Source: Agromyces sp. G08B096 (GTDB taxonomy: Bacteria > Actinomycetota > Actinomycetes > Actinomycetales > Microbacteriaceae). From it: 64,000 nucleotides of DNA. The DNA is taken from assembly GCF_040267705.1 (NCBI RefSeq), contig NZ_CP158374.1, forward strand, positions 2,728,001 to 2,792,000, given 5' to 3'. The notes beneath the pieces were generated by a model, which saw nothing but the letters and a program-made list of their open reading frames with translations, was not told the origin of the DNA and made no database searches. The translations under genes were made by a program, and so were the position numbers. Of the stretch, positions 16,703 to 24,884 are shown piece by piece. The first letter of the stretch is position 1, and each line of letters begins with the position of its first letter.

Positions 16703-19609
16703 TCAGGCGGTGGGGATGCGTTGGACGGAGGGGCGGAGACCGGGTGCGAACTCGAGGTCGACGCCCGCCGGGGCGACGACCTCGACGTCGAGGCCGCCGT
16801 CGTCGGCTCGCGCCCACGAGACGGACAGCTCGCCGCCCGCAGGCAGCGGGACCCGGCCGCGCGCCCAGTCGAGGTCGCCGGCGAACGGGTCGATGCGCAC
16901 CCGCGCGAATCCGGGCTCCAGTGGCTGGATGCCGAGCACGCGCTCCGGCAGGAATGAGGCGGGGGCCGCCGACCAGGCGTGGCAATGGGAGCGGGTCACG
17001 CGGTCGACGTTCGACATGGTCGAGCCTGGATAGGTCTCCCAGCAGGTGACCGCGCCCTGCTCGAGCATCATCCCGTACTTCTCCCGGAGGTCGGCGACCG
17101 CCAGGTCGGTGCGGCCGCGGCCCGCGAGGACGTCGTAGAGGAAGATCGCGAGCCACGGGCTCGCGATCCGCACCCACCCGGCCGGGGGCTCGACGACGAG
17201 GTCCTGGAGCCGGTCGAGCCGGTCCGCATCGCCGGCGCCCGCGAGGAGCGCGAACAGCTGCGTCTGCTGGCTGAACCCGTTCGACCGGGTGCCGTCGACC
17301 GCGATGGAGTCGAGGTACGCGCCCGCGCCGTCGTCCCAGAGTTCCCGCACGACGATCGCCCGCTGCTCCTCCGCGCGCGCCGTCAGTCGCTCGGCCGATC
17401 CGGCGTCGCCGAGCGCGGCGGCCAGGGCCGCCGCGGCGTCCCAGGCCATGACGAAGAGCATGTTCTGGTGTCCCACGACGCCGCTGTTGTCGTGGTCGAG
17501 TTTGGCCCAGTCGAGGAAGTTCCAGGCGTCGATGCTGAGCAGTCCGCGCTCGTCGCGGTACGCGTCGAAGGCGTCCAGCGTGCGGGTGACCGCTGGCAGC
17601 AGCTCCGCGGCGAAGGCGGCGTCGCCGGTGCGGAACCAGTGGTCGCGTACCGCGATGACCCAGAGGAACGTCCAGTTCGGGATGACGTTGGTCCAGCCCG
17701 ACGGCACCTGTGAGGTGAGCAGCGGGGTCTGGGCCTCCGAGCCGGCGACCAGTCGGAGGCAGCGCTCGATCAGCGCATCGGCGTCGAACATCGCCGATGC
17801 GAATCGGGAGGAGGAGTAGCTGTCGCCCACCCAGAACGCCTGCTCGTAGATGGGACAGTCCACGAAGGTGTCCTCCATGCAGGTGATGAGCGTCCGCCGC
17901 GAGAGCTCCCAGGCATCGACGAGCAGCCGGTCGCTGGCCTCGAACCGGCCGGTCCGCGACACCGGGTAGTGGGCGGCGACGACGCCGATCTCGTGCACGA
18001 GCACTGGGGCAGAGGCATCCCGGACGGTCAGCTGCACGTACCGCGCGCCGTGCCGCACCTCGCTGCGGTAGCGCTGGCGACCCTCGCGAGTCGTGTAGCG
18101 GAGCGTGTTGTCGCAGCCGATCGTGTCCTCGCGCCATCCTTCGTGGAGGTACTCGAACCCGTAGACGTCGACGACGGCTCCCTCCGGCGCGGTGAGCTCG
18201 AACTCGTAGTAGCCGGAGACCTCCTCGCCGAGGTCGAACACGACCTCGGCGTCGAGGCCCTCGCGATGCGGCAGCCACGCGGCCTGCGCCGAGCAGAGGG
18301 CGCTCAGCGAGCGGGGCGGCAGGACCGTCGAGCGCGACCTCGGATGCACGTTGTCGCCGTACACGCTCGCGGGGCTGACGTGGGCGGCGGCGATGGCGCG
18401 CACCGGCTCCTCACCCGGACCGGGGGTCGCTCCGCCCGACACGAGCTCGCTCGCACGCGCTCGGGAACCCGCCGGCAACGGCGGAGCCTCGACGGGAGGA
18501 TGCGCCAGCGCGCGAGCCGGATCCGCCTCGGCGACGGCGACGGTCCACGCGACGAAGGGGGTCTCGGACTGGTGGGCGCTCGGGGCCCGGACGACCAGGT
18601 TGCCTCCGTCGGCGCTCAGCTGGAGGTTCAGCGGGTAGCCGTGGTCGGTGAGACTGGTCTCGATGAGCAGCAGATGCGTCCCGGCGTCGAGGTCGAGCCG
18701 TGTGGAGCGGCCGAGGGCCGGGTCGTGGTCGAGGTCGTCGCGCTCGCTCCACCGACCATCGACGCCGATAGCGGTGACTCGGACGTGCGAGCGGGCGAAG
18801 GGCAGGGAGATCTCGAGCGTCGCCGCCGCGTCGAGCTGAATCTCGGTGGCCACGTAGCCCGCATAGGCGACGACGTCGGCATGGTGCTCGGTCTCCGGGA
18901 CGAAGTGGTTGCGTGCGTCGATCGTGGCACCGAAGTCGTGCCGCGTCGTGAACGCGAGGCTTTCGACGGAGGCGGGCCGCACCGTCCGCTCCTCGAGCGC
19001 AGGGATGTCGCGCGGAGCCAGGGCGCCCCAGGGCGCCGTCCCCTCGGGCCCGAGCACCTCGACGGGCGTCCACCCGGCGCCGGGGCGGAAGTCCGCCTCG
19101 TGCCATCCGGGCTCCCAGCGACCGTCGACCACCTCGGTGAAGGCGAGCTGGGGCGACATGCGACTGGAGCGCGGCTCCTGGCCGCGGTGTGCCGTCGAGA
19201 GCCAGCGGCCGTCGCTCACGAGGAGCGCTCCGGCTCCGTCCGCTTCGACGGCGAGCAGGAGTCCTCCGCGCGATCGGCGGTGCGAGAACGTCGGCACACC
19301 GAAGTGCCGCACGAGGACGGCGACCGTGTTAGGGCCGTCCTCGACGAGCAGGTGCCCGATCTCCCAGGTGTCGACGCGGTACTGTCCGACGTACCCGCGG
19401 ACGGGTCCGTCGCCGACGCGGTGTCCGTTCACCCACACGGTGTACCGCGAGTCGCCGGTGATCCGGAGGCGGGCCGTCGGGTCCGAGCCGATGAACTCGG
19501 CACGGAAGCAGCGCCACGCGTTGCGCGGGCTCTCCTCGTCGGCATGCCAGATCCATCGTGCGGTCGCGGGGAACAGGTCCCCGGACCGGTGAGCGACGGG
19601 CGATTCCAC
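16703..19609 (-). CDS. GH78-type alpha-L-rhamnosidase
   Basis: A 968-residue enzyme. N-terminal beta domains (ARWIWHADEESPRNAWRCFR, then RYTVWVNGHRVGDGPVRG) precede an (alpha/alpha)6 barrel. The catalytic region reads EDTFVDCPIYEQAFWVGDS (about 590), the YEQ variant of the GH78 DCPQRDE..GW.GD signature, and WETYPGSTMSNVDRVTRSHC follows near 880. The end LGIQPLEPGFARVRIDPF and a C-terminal sandwich are typical. No signal peptide is seen. I chose GTG 19609 because AAAGAGGTAG lies just upstream; a reading from 19675 adds 22 residues without support. As first gene of the operon it should release L-rhamnose from the imported or lysed substrate. Confidence 0.85.
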   Translation of the reverse strand: MESPVAHRSGDLFPATARWIWHADEESPRNAWRCFRAEFIGSDPTARLRITGDSRYTVWVNGHRVGDGPVRGYVGQYRVDTWEIGHLLVEDGPNTVAVLVRHFGVPTFSHRRSRGGLLLAVEADGAGALLVSDGRWLSTAHRGQEPRSSRMSPQLAFTEVVDGRWEPGWHEADFRPGAGWTPVEVLGPEGTAPWGALAPRDIPALEERTVRPASVESLAFTTRHDFGATIDARNHFVPETEHHADVVAYAGYVATEIQLDAAATLEISLPFARSHVRVTAIGVDGRWSERDDLDHDPALGRSTRLDLDAGTHLLLIETSLTDHGYPLNLQLSADGGNLVVRAPSAHQSETPFVAWTVAVAEADPARALAHPPVEAPPLPAGSRARASELVSGGATPGPGEEPVRAIAAAHVSPASVYGDNVHPRSRSTVLPPRSLSALCSAQAAWLPHREGLDAEVVFDLGEEVSGYYEFELTAPEGAVVDVYGFEYLHEGWREDTIGCDNTLRYTTREGRQRYRSEVRHGARYVQLTVRDASAPVLVHEIGVVAAHYPVSRTGRFEASDRLLVDAWELSRRTLITCMEDTFVDCPIYEQAFWVGDSYSSSRFASAMFDADALIERCLRLVAGSEAQTPLLTSQVPSGWTNVIPNWTFLWVIAVRDHWFRTGDAAFAAELLPAVTRTLDAFDAYRDERGLLSIDAWNFLDWAKLDHDNSGVVGHQNMLFVMAWDAAAALAAALGDAGSAERLTARAEEQRAIVVRELWDDGAGAYLDSIAVDGTRSNGFSQQTQLFALLAGAGDADRLDRLQDLVVEPPAGWVRIASPWLAIFLYDVLAGRGRTDLAVADLREKYGMMLEQGAVTCWETYPGSTMSNVDRVTRSHCHAWSAAPASFLPERVLGIQPLEPGFARVRIDPFAGDLDWARGRVPLPAGGELSVSWARADDGGLDVEVVAPAGVDLEFAPGLRPSVQRIPTA

Positions 19610-19679
19610 GGAAGCTACCTCTTTCTGCCAGACGGCAGCGGGCCGGAACCGCTCCGGGCCGCACTGACCGAGCATGATG

Positions 19680-19738
19680 AGACTAACTGAACGGGGAGAA
19701 AAAGCACAAGGAATTCGTGATGAACATCTTTTGTGATG
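19680..19738 (-). promoter_or_regulatory. Promoter and direct repeats upstream of the rhamnosidase operon
   Basis: On the minus strand TTGTGC (19709-19704) and TAGTCT (19685-19680) are 18 bases apart. Upstream lie two copies of CATCACRAA (19738-19730 and 19722-19714) with a 16-base period, in an unusually AT-rich stretch. DeoR-family proteins often bind such direct repeats, so this is the likely site for the operon's own DeoR regulator. Confidence 0.55.
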
Positions 19739-19750
19739 TGATTTCTACCG

Positions 19751-20665
19751 TTAATTCGACGTTTCGCCAGCGACGCCGAGGCGGGCCAGGACGGCAGCGT
19801 CGAGCGGCGCGACGACGTCGGCGAGCTCCGCGGCGATCCCCGGCGCCGCCGCGGTGACCAGCCGGCTCCCGTCCGCCGCCGGCTCCGTCGCCGAGACCGC
19901 GGCACCGGCCTCCTCGGCGATCAGCACCCCCGCGGCGTAGTCCCACGGATTCAGCCACCGTTCGACGTAGCCGTCGAGACGCCCCGTCGCCACCGCGCAC
20001 AGGTCCAGTGCCGCTGCGCCGATCCGCCGCAGATCGCGCACGCGCGGCAGGAGTTCGGCCGTCATGGCGCCCTGCGCACGCCGTCGCTCGGGCAGGTACG
20101 AGAAGCCGGTGCCGACGAGCGCGAGGGAGAGCTCTCCCGCCGCACTCGCCCGGACGGGACGACCGTCGAGGAAGGCTCCACCGCCGCGGGACGCGCTCCA
20201 GATCTCACCGGTCGCCGGATTCGCGACGGCACCGGCGAGGAGCCCGCCGTCGAAGGGGTCGGATCCCGACATCACCGCGATGGACACCGCATAGGCCGGG
20301 ATGCCGTACAGGAAGTTCACCGTGCCGTCGATGGGGTCCACCACCCAGGTCAGCCCGCTGGCACCCGCGCTCGAGCCCGACTCCTCGCCGATGAAGCCGT
20401 CGTCCGGCCTGAGCTCTGCGAGCGCGGCGCGGATGAACGCCTCCGACGCCTGATCGACCGCGGTCACGACATCGACGAGCGAGGACTTCGTCGCAGCGAC
20501 CGACACACCCGCCTGGCGCTCATCGGCCACGAGCCGGCTCGCCCGTCGCGCGAGATCGGCGGCGAGCGCTCGCAACTCCGGGGGGCCTCCGGCCGCCGTC
20601 ATCCCGTCCATCGCCGTCACTGCTTGTCCGTCCATCGTCGCCTCTCGTTCACTCGTCACCGTCAC
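19751..20665 (-). CDS. Inositol monophosphatase-family phosphatase
   Basis: A 304-residue Mg2+-dependent phosphatase. Metal-site motifs are present: GEES (about 94-97), WVVDPIDGTVNF (about 106-117) and WDYAAGVLIAEEAGA (about 240-254). The family dephosphorylates inositol phosphates, histidinol phosphate, PAP or sugar phosphates; the substrate here is unknown. GTG 20665 overlaps the DUF47 stop by 4 bases; ATG 20635, behind GAGAGGCGACG, is an equally reasonable start. It closes a three-gene unit with a PiT-like transporter, so released phosphate handling is the likely theme. Confidence 0.88.
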   Translation of the reverse strand: MTVTSEREATMDGQAVTAMDGMTAAGGPPELRALAADLARRASRLVADERQAGVSVAATKSSLVDVVTAVDQASEAFIRAALAELRPDDGFIGEESGSSAGASGLTWVVDPIDGTVNFLYGIPAYAVSIAVMSGSDPFDGGLLAGAVANPATGEIWSASRGGGAFLDGRPVRASAAGELSLALVGTGFSYLPERRRAQGAMTAELLPRVRDLRRIGAAALDLCAVATGRLDGYVERWLNPWDYAAGVLIAEEAGAAVSATEPAADGSRLVTAAAPGIAAELADVVAPLDAAVLARLGVAGETSN

Positions 20666-21288
20666 GCCCCTCGCTTCACGGCACCGTCGGCGATGGCGTC
20701 GGCCGCCTCGCCGAGCCGCAGCCCGATTCCGTCGACCCGGCGCAGGAGCTCCCGCCGCTCGAGCGCCCGCGCATCGCTGCCCGCACCCTCGAGGAGTTCG
20801 GCCATCGCCCGCTGGAACCGGCGCCGGACGTCGTTCTTCTTCGCCTGCAGCGCGGCCTCGCGCAGGCGCGTGGTATCTGCACCCAGCTCCCCGACGGCCT
20901 CGCCGAGACGCGGGACGGCCGCGGCGACGCCGGCGAAGACCGTCGCGAGCACGGGGTCGGGCGGCATCCGGTAGAGGTCGTACTCGCGGACGAGGTCGCG
21001 CACCGTGTCGAGGACGTCGTCGATGGACCGCGACAGACGGAACAAGTCCTCCCGGTCGATCGGCGTGATGAATGCCCGCGAGATCGCTTCGACGACCGCA
21101 CCGCGCGCATCGTCGCCGTCGTGTTCGATGCGGCGCAGCCGGCGCCTCGCGGCCTCGGGCTCGAGCTCGCCCCGCAGCATCCGGGCGGTGACCTCGACCC
21201 CCCGATCGAGCGCGGCGACCTGCTCGGAGAGCCGTCGGACGAGCTCGCGGTCGGTCCGAGACCCGAGCGCGGAAGGCAGGAGCCTCAG
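20662..21288 (-). CDS. DUF47/PhoU-like accessory protein of the PiT transporter
   Basis: About 208 residues, all helical, matching the DUF47 family that pairs with PiT phosphate transporters: RRIEHDGDDARGAVVEAISRAFITPIDREDLFRLSRSIDD (about 58-97, quoted motifs IEHDGD and FITPIDREDLF), then DVLDTVRDLVREYDLY. These residues are metal- and phosphate-linked in the family. The start is uncertain. The conserved opening LRLLPSALG lies right after the transporter stop, where only CTG 21288 is available, overlapping that stop as CTGA. The nearest upstream ATG (21390) would add 34 Arg/Gly-rich residues inside the transporter gene. Confidence 0.8.
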   Translation of the reverse strand: MRLLPSALGSRTDRELVRRLSEQVAALDRGVEVTARMLRGELEPEAARRRLRRIEHDGDDARGAVVEAISRAFITPIDREDLFRLSRSIDDVLDTVRDLVREYDLYRMPPDPVLATVFAGVAAAVPRLGEAVGELGADTTRLREAALQAKKNDVRRRFQRAMAELLEGAGSDARALERRELLRRVDGIGLRLGEAADAIADGAVKRGA

Positions 21289-22322
21289 ACCGCGACGGCG
21301 CCCACGATCAGCCCGGCCGCGAACCCGGCCAGCAGCGTCGCCGGCACCGTCGCCACCCAGGCGTTGCCGAGTCTGGCGGCGTTCTCCCATCTGATCCTCC
21401 TCATTCCCGATGACATCCCGATGCCGATGAGCGAACCGCTCACGACCTGCGACATCCCGGCCGGCACCCCGAGCGCCGACCCGCCGAACATGACGGCCGC
21501 GGTGGCCAGCTCGCTCGTCGCCGCCGCGTCGGGGCGCACCGCCAGCACCCCGCGGTTGACGGTGGCCGCCATCCGGCGGACGCCGAACGCGGCACCGGCG
21601 GCGAACACCACGCCGGCGACCGCGAGCTGCAGGGGCACGATCTCGGCCCGCTCGCCGACCGTGTCCATCGCCACGGCCATGACGGCGAGGATCTTCTGGC
21701 CGTCCGCGGCGCCGAAGGCCATCGCGAGCGCGGCGAACGCGAGCACATGGACGCCACCGGCGACGTCGCGCACGGCCCAGCGCGTCCGCCACGGGCGCAG
21801 GCCCAGCCGGAGCAGCAGTGCGGCGATCACGCCGAGCAGGGGCGCGAGCAGGAGCCCGGCGGCCACCTCGGCGAGGCGCGGCCACGACACGTCGGTGCCC
21901 GCGCCGAGCCCGACGCCGGTCATCGCCGCGAGCAGGGCGAGGGTCATGCTCGTGGGAAGGCCTCGCCACGACAGCACGGCCGCGACGAGCATCGCCGACA
22001 CCACGGCCGCGACGAGGAGCCACCGCCCCGCCTCGCCGTCGAGCGTCACGAGCTCGGCGGCGATCGTCGTCGCCACCCCGGTTCCGAGCAGGACCGGGGC
22101 GATGGCGACGGCCGCGCCGAGTGCGAGGACGGCCAGCCAGACCGGCGTGTTCGACGCGGTCAGTCCGATGGAGACCAGCACGCTTCCCGCGTTGCTGCCG
22201 TAGACGAACGCGAAGAGCGACGCGACGAGGAAGAGCGCCAGACCCGCGCTCACGGCCGGGCCCCGACGTCGCCCGGGGCGCTTCCGCGCTCGCTGCTTCG
22301 ATGCATCCGGGGATACTAACAT
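21285..22322 (-). CDS. PiT-family (inorganic phosphate transporter) membrane protein, divergent
   Basis: A 345-residue membrane protein with about ten hydrophobic helices in two halves. The halves carry PiT-like repeats: GSNAGSVLVSIGL (42-54) and GAADGQKILAVM (204-215), where true PiT proteins have GxND in both. The first copy keeps Asn and loses Asp; the second keeps Asp and loses Asn. GGSALGVPAGMSQVVSGSLIGIGM near 280-305 is also PiT-like. The DUF47 gene overlaps its end, the classic PiT pairing. Inorganic phosphate uptake is the best guess, but the altered sites leave room for another anion. Transcription starts in the short AT-rich gap shared with the dehydrogenase gene. Confidence 0.8.
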   Translation of the reverse strand: MLVSPDASKQRARKRPGRRRGPAVSAGLALFLVASLFAFVYGSNAGSVLVSIGLTASNTPVWLAVLALGAAVAIAPVLLGTGVATTIAAELVTLDGEAGRWLLVAAVVSAMLVAAVLSWRGLPTSMTLALLAAMTGVGLGAGTDVSWPRLAEVAAGLLLAPLLGVIAALLLRLGLRPWRTRWAVRDVAGGVHVLAFAALAMAFGAADGQKILAVMAVAMDTVGERAEIVPLQLAVAGVVFAAGAAFGVRRMAATVNRGVLAVRPDAAATSELATAAVMFGGSALGVPAGMSQVVSGSLIGIGMSSGMRRIRWENAARLGNAWVATVPATLLAGFAAGLIVGAVAV

Positions 22323-22395
22323 CTATGACGTTCTAATTATCGTCTTTGATGATATGGTCGGTCGGACACGGCATCCGGCCGACGAGAAGGGCATC
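22323..22395. promoter_or_regulatory. Divergent control region
   Basis: This 73-base gap between the PiT-like gene and the dehydrogenase gene has a distinctly AT-rich left half. ATCGTC TTT GATGAT (22340-22354) is an imperfect inverted repeat and may be an operator. TATGGT (22353-22358) could be the rightward -10 box. No regulator gene is adjacent, so the binding protein is unknown. Confidence 0.35.
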
Positions 22396-23448
22396 ATGGT
22401 CGACATCCTCATCGCGGGCGACAACTTCATCCTCCCGAGCCTGTTCCGCGACGCGATCCTCGCGCACGCGACGCGCGCGGGTGTGAGCGACGACCTGCGG
22501 TTCCGGGAGCTCACGCTGCCGTGGCCGCAGGTCCCGTTCGGGCCCGTCGACGGCGTCGACGAGGCCAGCGGCTCCGTCGAAGAACTGATCGACGCGTTGG
22601 ACGGCGTCGACGCCGCAGTCACCCAGCTGGCACCGTTCAGCCGATCGGTCATCGAGGCCAGCCCCGCGCTGCGATTCATCGGCATCAGCCGAGGGGGCCC
22701 GGTCAACTGCGACCTCGACGCGGCGAGCGCAGCGGGTGTCGCGGTGTCGTTCGCTCCGGGCCGCAACGCGCGCGCCGCCGCCGAGTACGCCGTGGGCCTG
22801 ATCCTCGCGGCCACGCGCCACCTCACCGCCGCGCATACCGAGCTCGCCCGCGGCGTCTGGCGCGGCGACTACTACACATACGAGAACGCCGGGATCGAGC
22901 TCTCCGGCTCCACGGTCGGCCTCATCGGCTACGGCGCGATCGGCCGGCTCGTCGGCCGGATCCTGCTCGCGTTCGGCTCGCGCGTCCTCGTCCACGACCC
23001 GTACGCCGCCGTCGACGACCTCTACGCCGACGGCGTGGAGCCGGCGAGCCTCGACGACCTCCTGGCGGCGAGCGACATCGTGAGCCTGCACGCCCGTCTG
23101 ACCCCGGAGACGACGCTGCTGCTCGACGAGGCGGCGCTCAGACGGCTTCGCCCCGGCGCGGTCGTCGTCAACAGCGCGCGCGGCGGACTGCTCGACTACG
23201 GGGCGCTCACCCGCCTGCTCGCCGACGGACACCTGGGAGCCGCCGCGCTCGACGTCTACGACGTGGAGCCGCCCTCCCCCGACTCCGAGCTCCTGTCGCT
23301 GCCGAACGTGGTGCTCTCACCGCACCTGGCAGGCGCCAGCCGGTCGACGGCCCGGCGCGGGGCATCCATCGTCGCGGAGGAGCTCGTGCGCCACCTCACC
23401 GGCGCGCCGCTCGCGCACCGCGCGAACGCCGAGGTGTCGGTCTCGTGA
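22396..23448 (+). CDS. D-2-hydroxyacid dehydrogenase-family NAD(P) oxidoreductase
   Basis: A 350-residue cytoplasmic enzyme. The Rossmann site GLIGYGAIGRLVGRI lies at about 174-188. The catalytic Arg is in NSARGGLLD, the Glu in DVYDVEPP, and the His in LSPHLAGAS. The start ATG 22396 follows GAGAAGGG and begins the first strand directly (MVDILIAGDNF); ATG 22354 would add 14 unsupported residues. GTGA overlap with the next gene begins a four-gene cotranscribed unit with two FGGY kinases and a histidine phosphatase. The family reduces 2-oxo acids or oxidises 2-hydroxy acids; a phosphorylated sugar-acid substrate is possible given the kinases. Confidence 0.88.
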   Translation: MVDILIAGDNFILPSLFRDAILAHATRAGVSDDLRFRELTLPWPQVPFGPVDGVDEASGSVEELIDALDGVDAAVTQLAPFSRSVIEASPALRFIGISRGGPVNCDLDAASAAGVAVSFAPGRNARAAAEYAVGLILAATRHLTAAHTELARGVWRGDYYTYENAGIELSGSTVGLIGYGAIGRLVGRILLAFGSRVLVHDPYAAVDDLYADGVEPASLDDLLAASDIVSLHARLTPETTLLLDEAALRRLRPGAVVVNSARGGLLDYGALTRLLADGHLGAAALDVYDVEPPSPDSELLSLPNVVLSPHLAGASRSTARRGASIVAEELVRHLTGAPLAHRANAEVSVS

Positions 23449-24884
23449 GCGAGTCGGGGGCCGCGGGCCGGGTACTCGCCATCGACGTCGGCACCAGCAT
23501 CGTCAAGGCGGCCGTCGTCGAGCCCGACGGCACCGTCGGCGACGCCGTCGCCCGCCCGGCCGAGCTGCACGCCGGCCGCGACGGCGTCGTCGAGCAGCGC
23601 ATCGAGGAGCTGACCGGCGCCGTCCTCGAGGTCGCCCGGCGGGTGATCGACACGGCCGACCGGCCGATCGACGGCATCGCGATCACCGGCCAGGGCGACG
23701 GGCTGTGGCTCCGCGACGCGCAGGGCTCCCCGGTGCGGCCGGCGATCTCCTGGATGGACTCCCGTGCCGCCGCCGTCCTCGACGAGTGGGACGACGGGGT
23801 CGCCGACGAGCTCTACCGCGGAACCGGGTCGTGTCTCTTCCCCGGTTCCCCGCCCGCGCTCCTGGCCTGGCTCGATCGACACGAGCCCGAGAGTCTCGAC
23901 CGGTCGGCCGTCGCCGGGCGCTGCGTCGACGCGATCGCCGAGCAGCTCACCGGCGCCGTGGTGGTCGACGCGGCCAGCGTGTCGGCACCGTTCCTCGACG
24001 TGCGCACCCGCGACTACCTCGACTGGGTGCCGGAGGTCTGCGGGTTCGGGCATCGGCGCGCGCTGCTGCCCGAGGTCGCGCCCCCGGGAGCCAACGCCCC
24101 CCTGCTCCCGCGCGTGGCGTCCGAGCTGGGCCTCGCCGCAGACACCCCCGTCTACGCGGGGCCCTACGACGTCGTCGCCTGCCAGTACGGTGCGGGCGCT
24201 CACCGCACCGACGCCGCGGTCGTGGTGCTCGGCACCACCCTCAGCTGTCAGAAACTCGTCGACTGGCCGGTCGCACCGGTCGACGGCGAACCGGCCGGGA
24301 GCTACCTCTGCACTCCGACGCCCGATCGCGCGCTGCGCATCATGCCGTCGATGGTCGGCACGCCGGCCATCGACTGGCTGCACCGGCTGATCGGCACGCG
24401 AAGCGACGAGCTCGACGGGCTGCTGCGCGACAGTGTCGCGGGGGCCCACGGTGTGACGGCGCTGCCGTTCTACTCGTCCGCGGGCGAACGTGCGCCCTTC
24501 GTGGACAGCTCGGTCCGAGCGAGGTTCGACGGGCTCGAGCTCACGAGCGACCGGCACGACCTGATGCGGGCGCTGTGCGAGGCGATCGCCTTCGCCGCGA
24601 GGTCCTGTCTCGCGAGACTGGGCGAGGTCGATGCGGTCACCGGCGTGGGCGGCGGCTTCCGGTCACGGCAGCTCGCCCAGCTGTTCGCCGATGTCCTGCA
24701 GCTGCCGATCATGCTTCCCGGCGTGGAGCAGGTGGGCGTGCGCGGTGCCGCGGTCATCGCTCAGGGCCTCACCGACGACCCCGTCCCCGACGGGGTGGTG
24801 ATCGAGCCTGATCGGCGGATGGCAGCGCAGTACGAGGACGCGTACGCGCGGTACCTCGTGACCGTGGACCAGGCCCGCCGGTGA
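23445..24884 (+). CDS. FGGY-family carbohydrate kinase (first of two)
   Basis: A 479-residue kinase. The N-terminal phosphate loop reads AIDVGTSIVKAAVVEPDG (about 12-29), followed by ITGQGDGLWL and SWMDSRAAAV, the substrate-site region. The second domain has VVLGTTLSC and the ATP-site GVGGGFRSRQLAQLFADVL (about 400). FGGY kinases phosphorylate pentuloses, glycerol, erythritol, xylulose and similar compounds, or AI-2 (LsrK). Closest resemblance by eye is to LsrK- or erythritol-kinase-like members; the substrate is open. GTG 23445 overlaps the dehydrogenase stop, and its stop overlaps the second kinase's start, both by 4 bases. Confidence 0.87.
   Translation: MSESGAAGRVLAIDVGTSIVKAAVVEPDGTVGDAVARPAELHAGRDGVVEQRIEELTGAVLEVARRVIDTADRPIDGIAITGQGDGLWLRDAQGSPVRPAISWMDSRAAAVLDEWDDGVADELYRGTGSCLFPGSPPALLAWLDRHEPESLDRSAVAGRCVDAIAEQLTGAVVVDAASVSAPFLDVRTRDYLDWVPEVCGFGHRRALLPEVAPPGANAPLLPRVASELGLAADTPVYAGPYDVVACQYGAGAHRTDAAVVVLGTTLSCQKLVDWPVAPVDGEPAGSYLCTPTPDRALRIMPSMVGTPAIDWLHRLIGTRSDELDGLLRDSVAGAHGVTALPFYSSAGERAPFVDSSVRARFDGLELTSDRHDLMRALCEAIAFAARSCLARLGEVDAVTGVGGGFRSRQLAQLFADVLQLPIMLPGVEQVGVRGAAVIAQGLTDDPVPDGVVIEPDRRMAAQYEDAYARYLVTVDQARR

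Noticed and set aside
16703-19609. Rhamnosidase inactive because RDE is replaced by YEQ
   Set aside because: I recall many GH78-type relatives with DCPxYEQ, and the Glu and following GD are kept, so loss of activity is not indicated.
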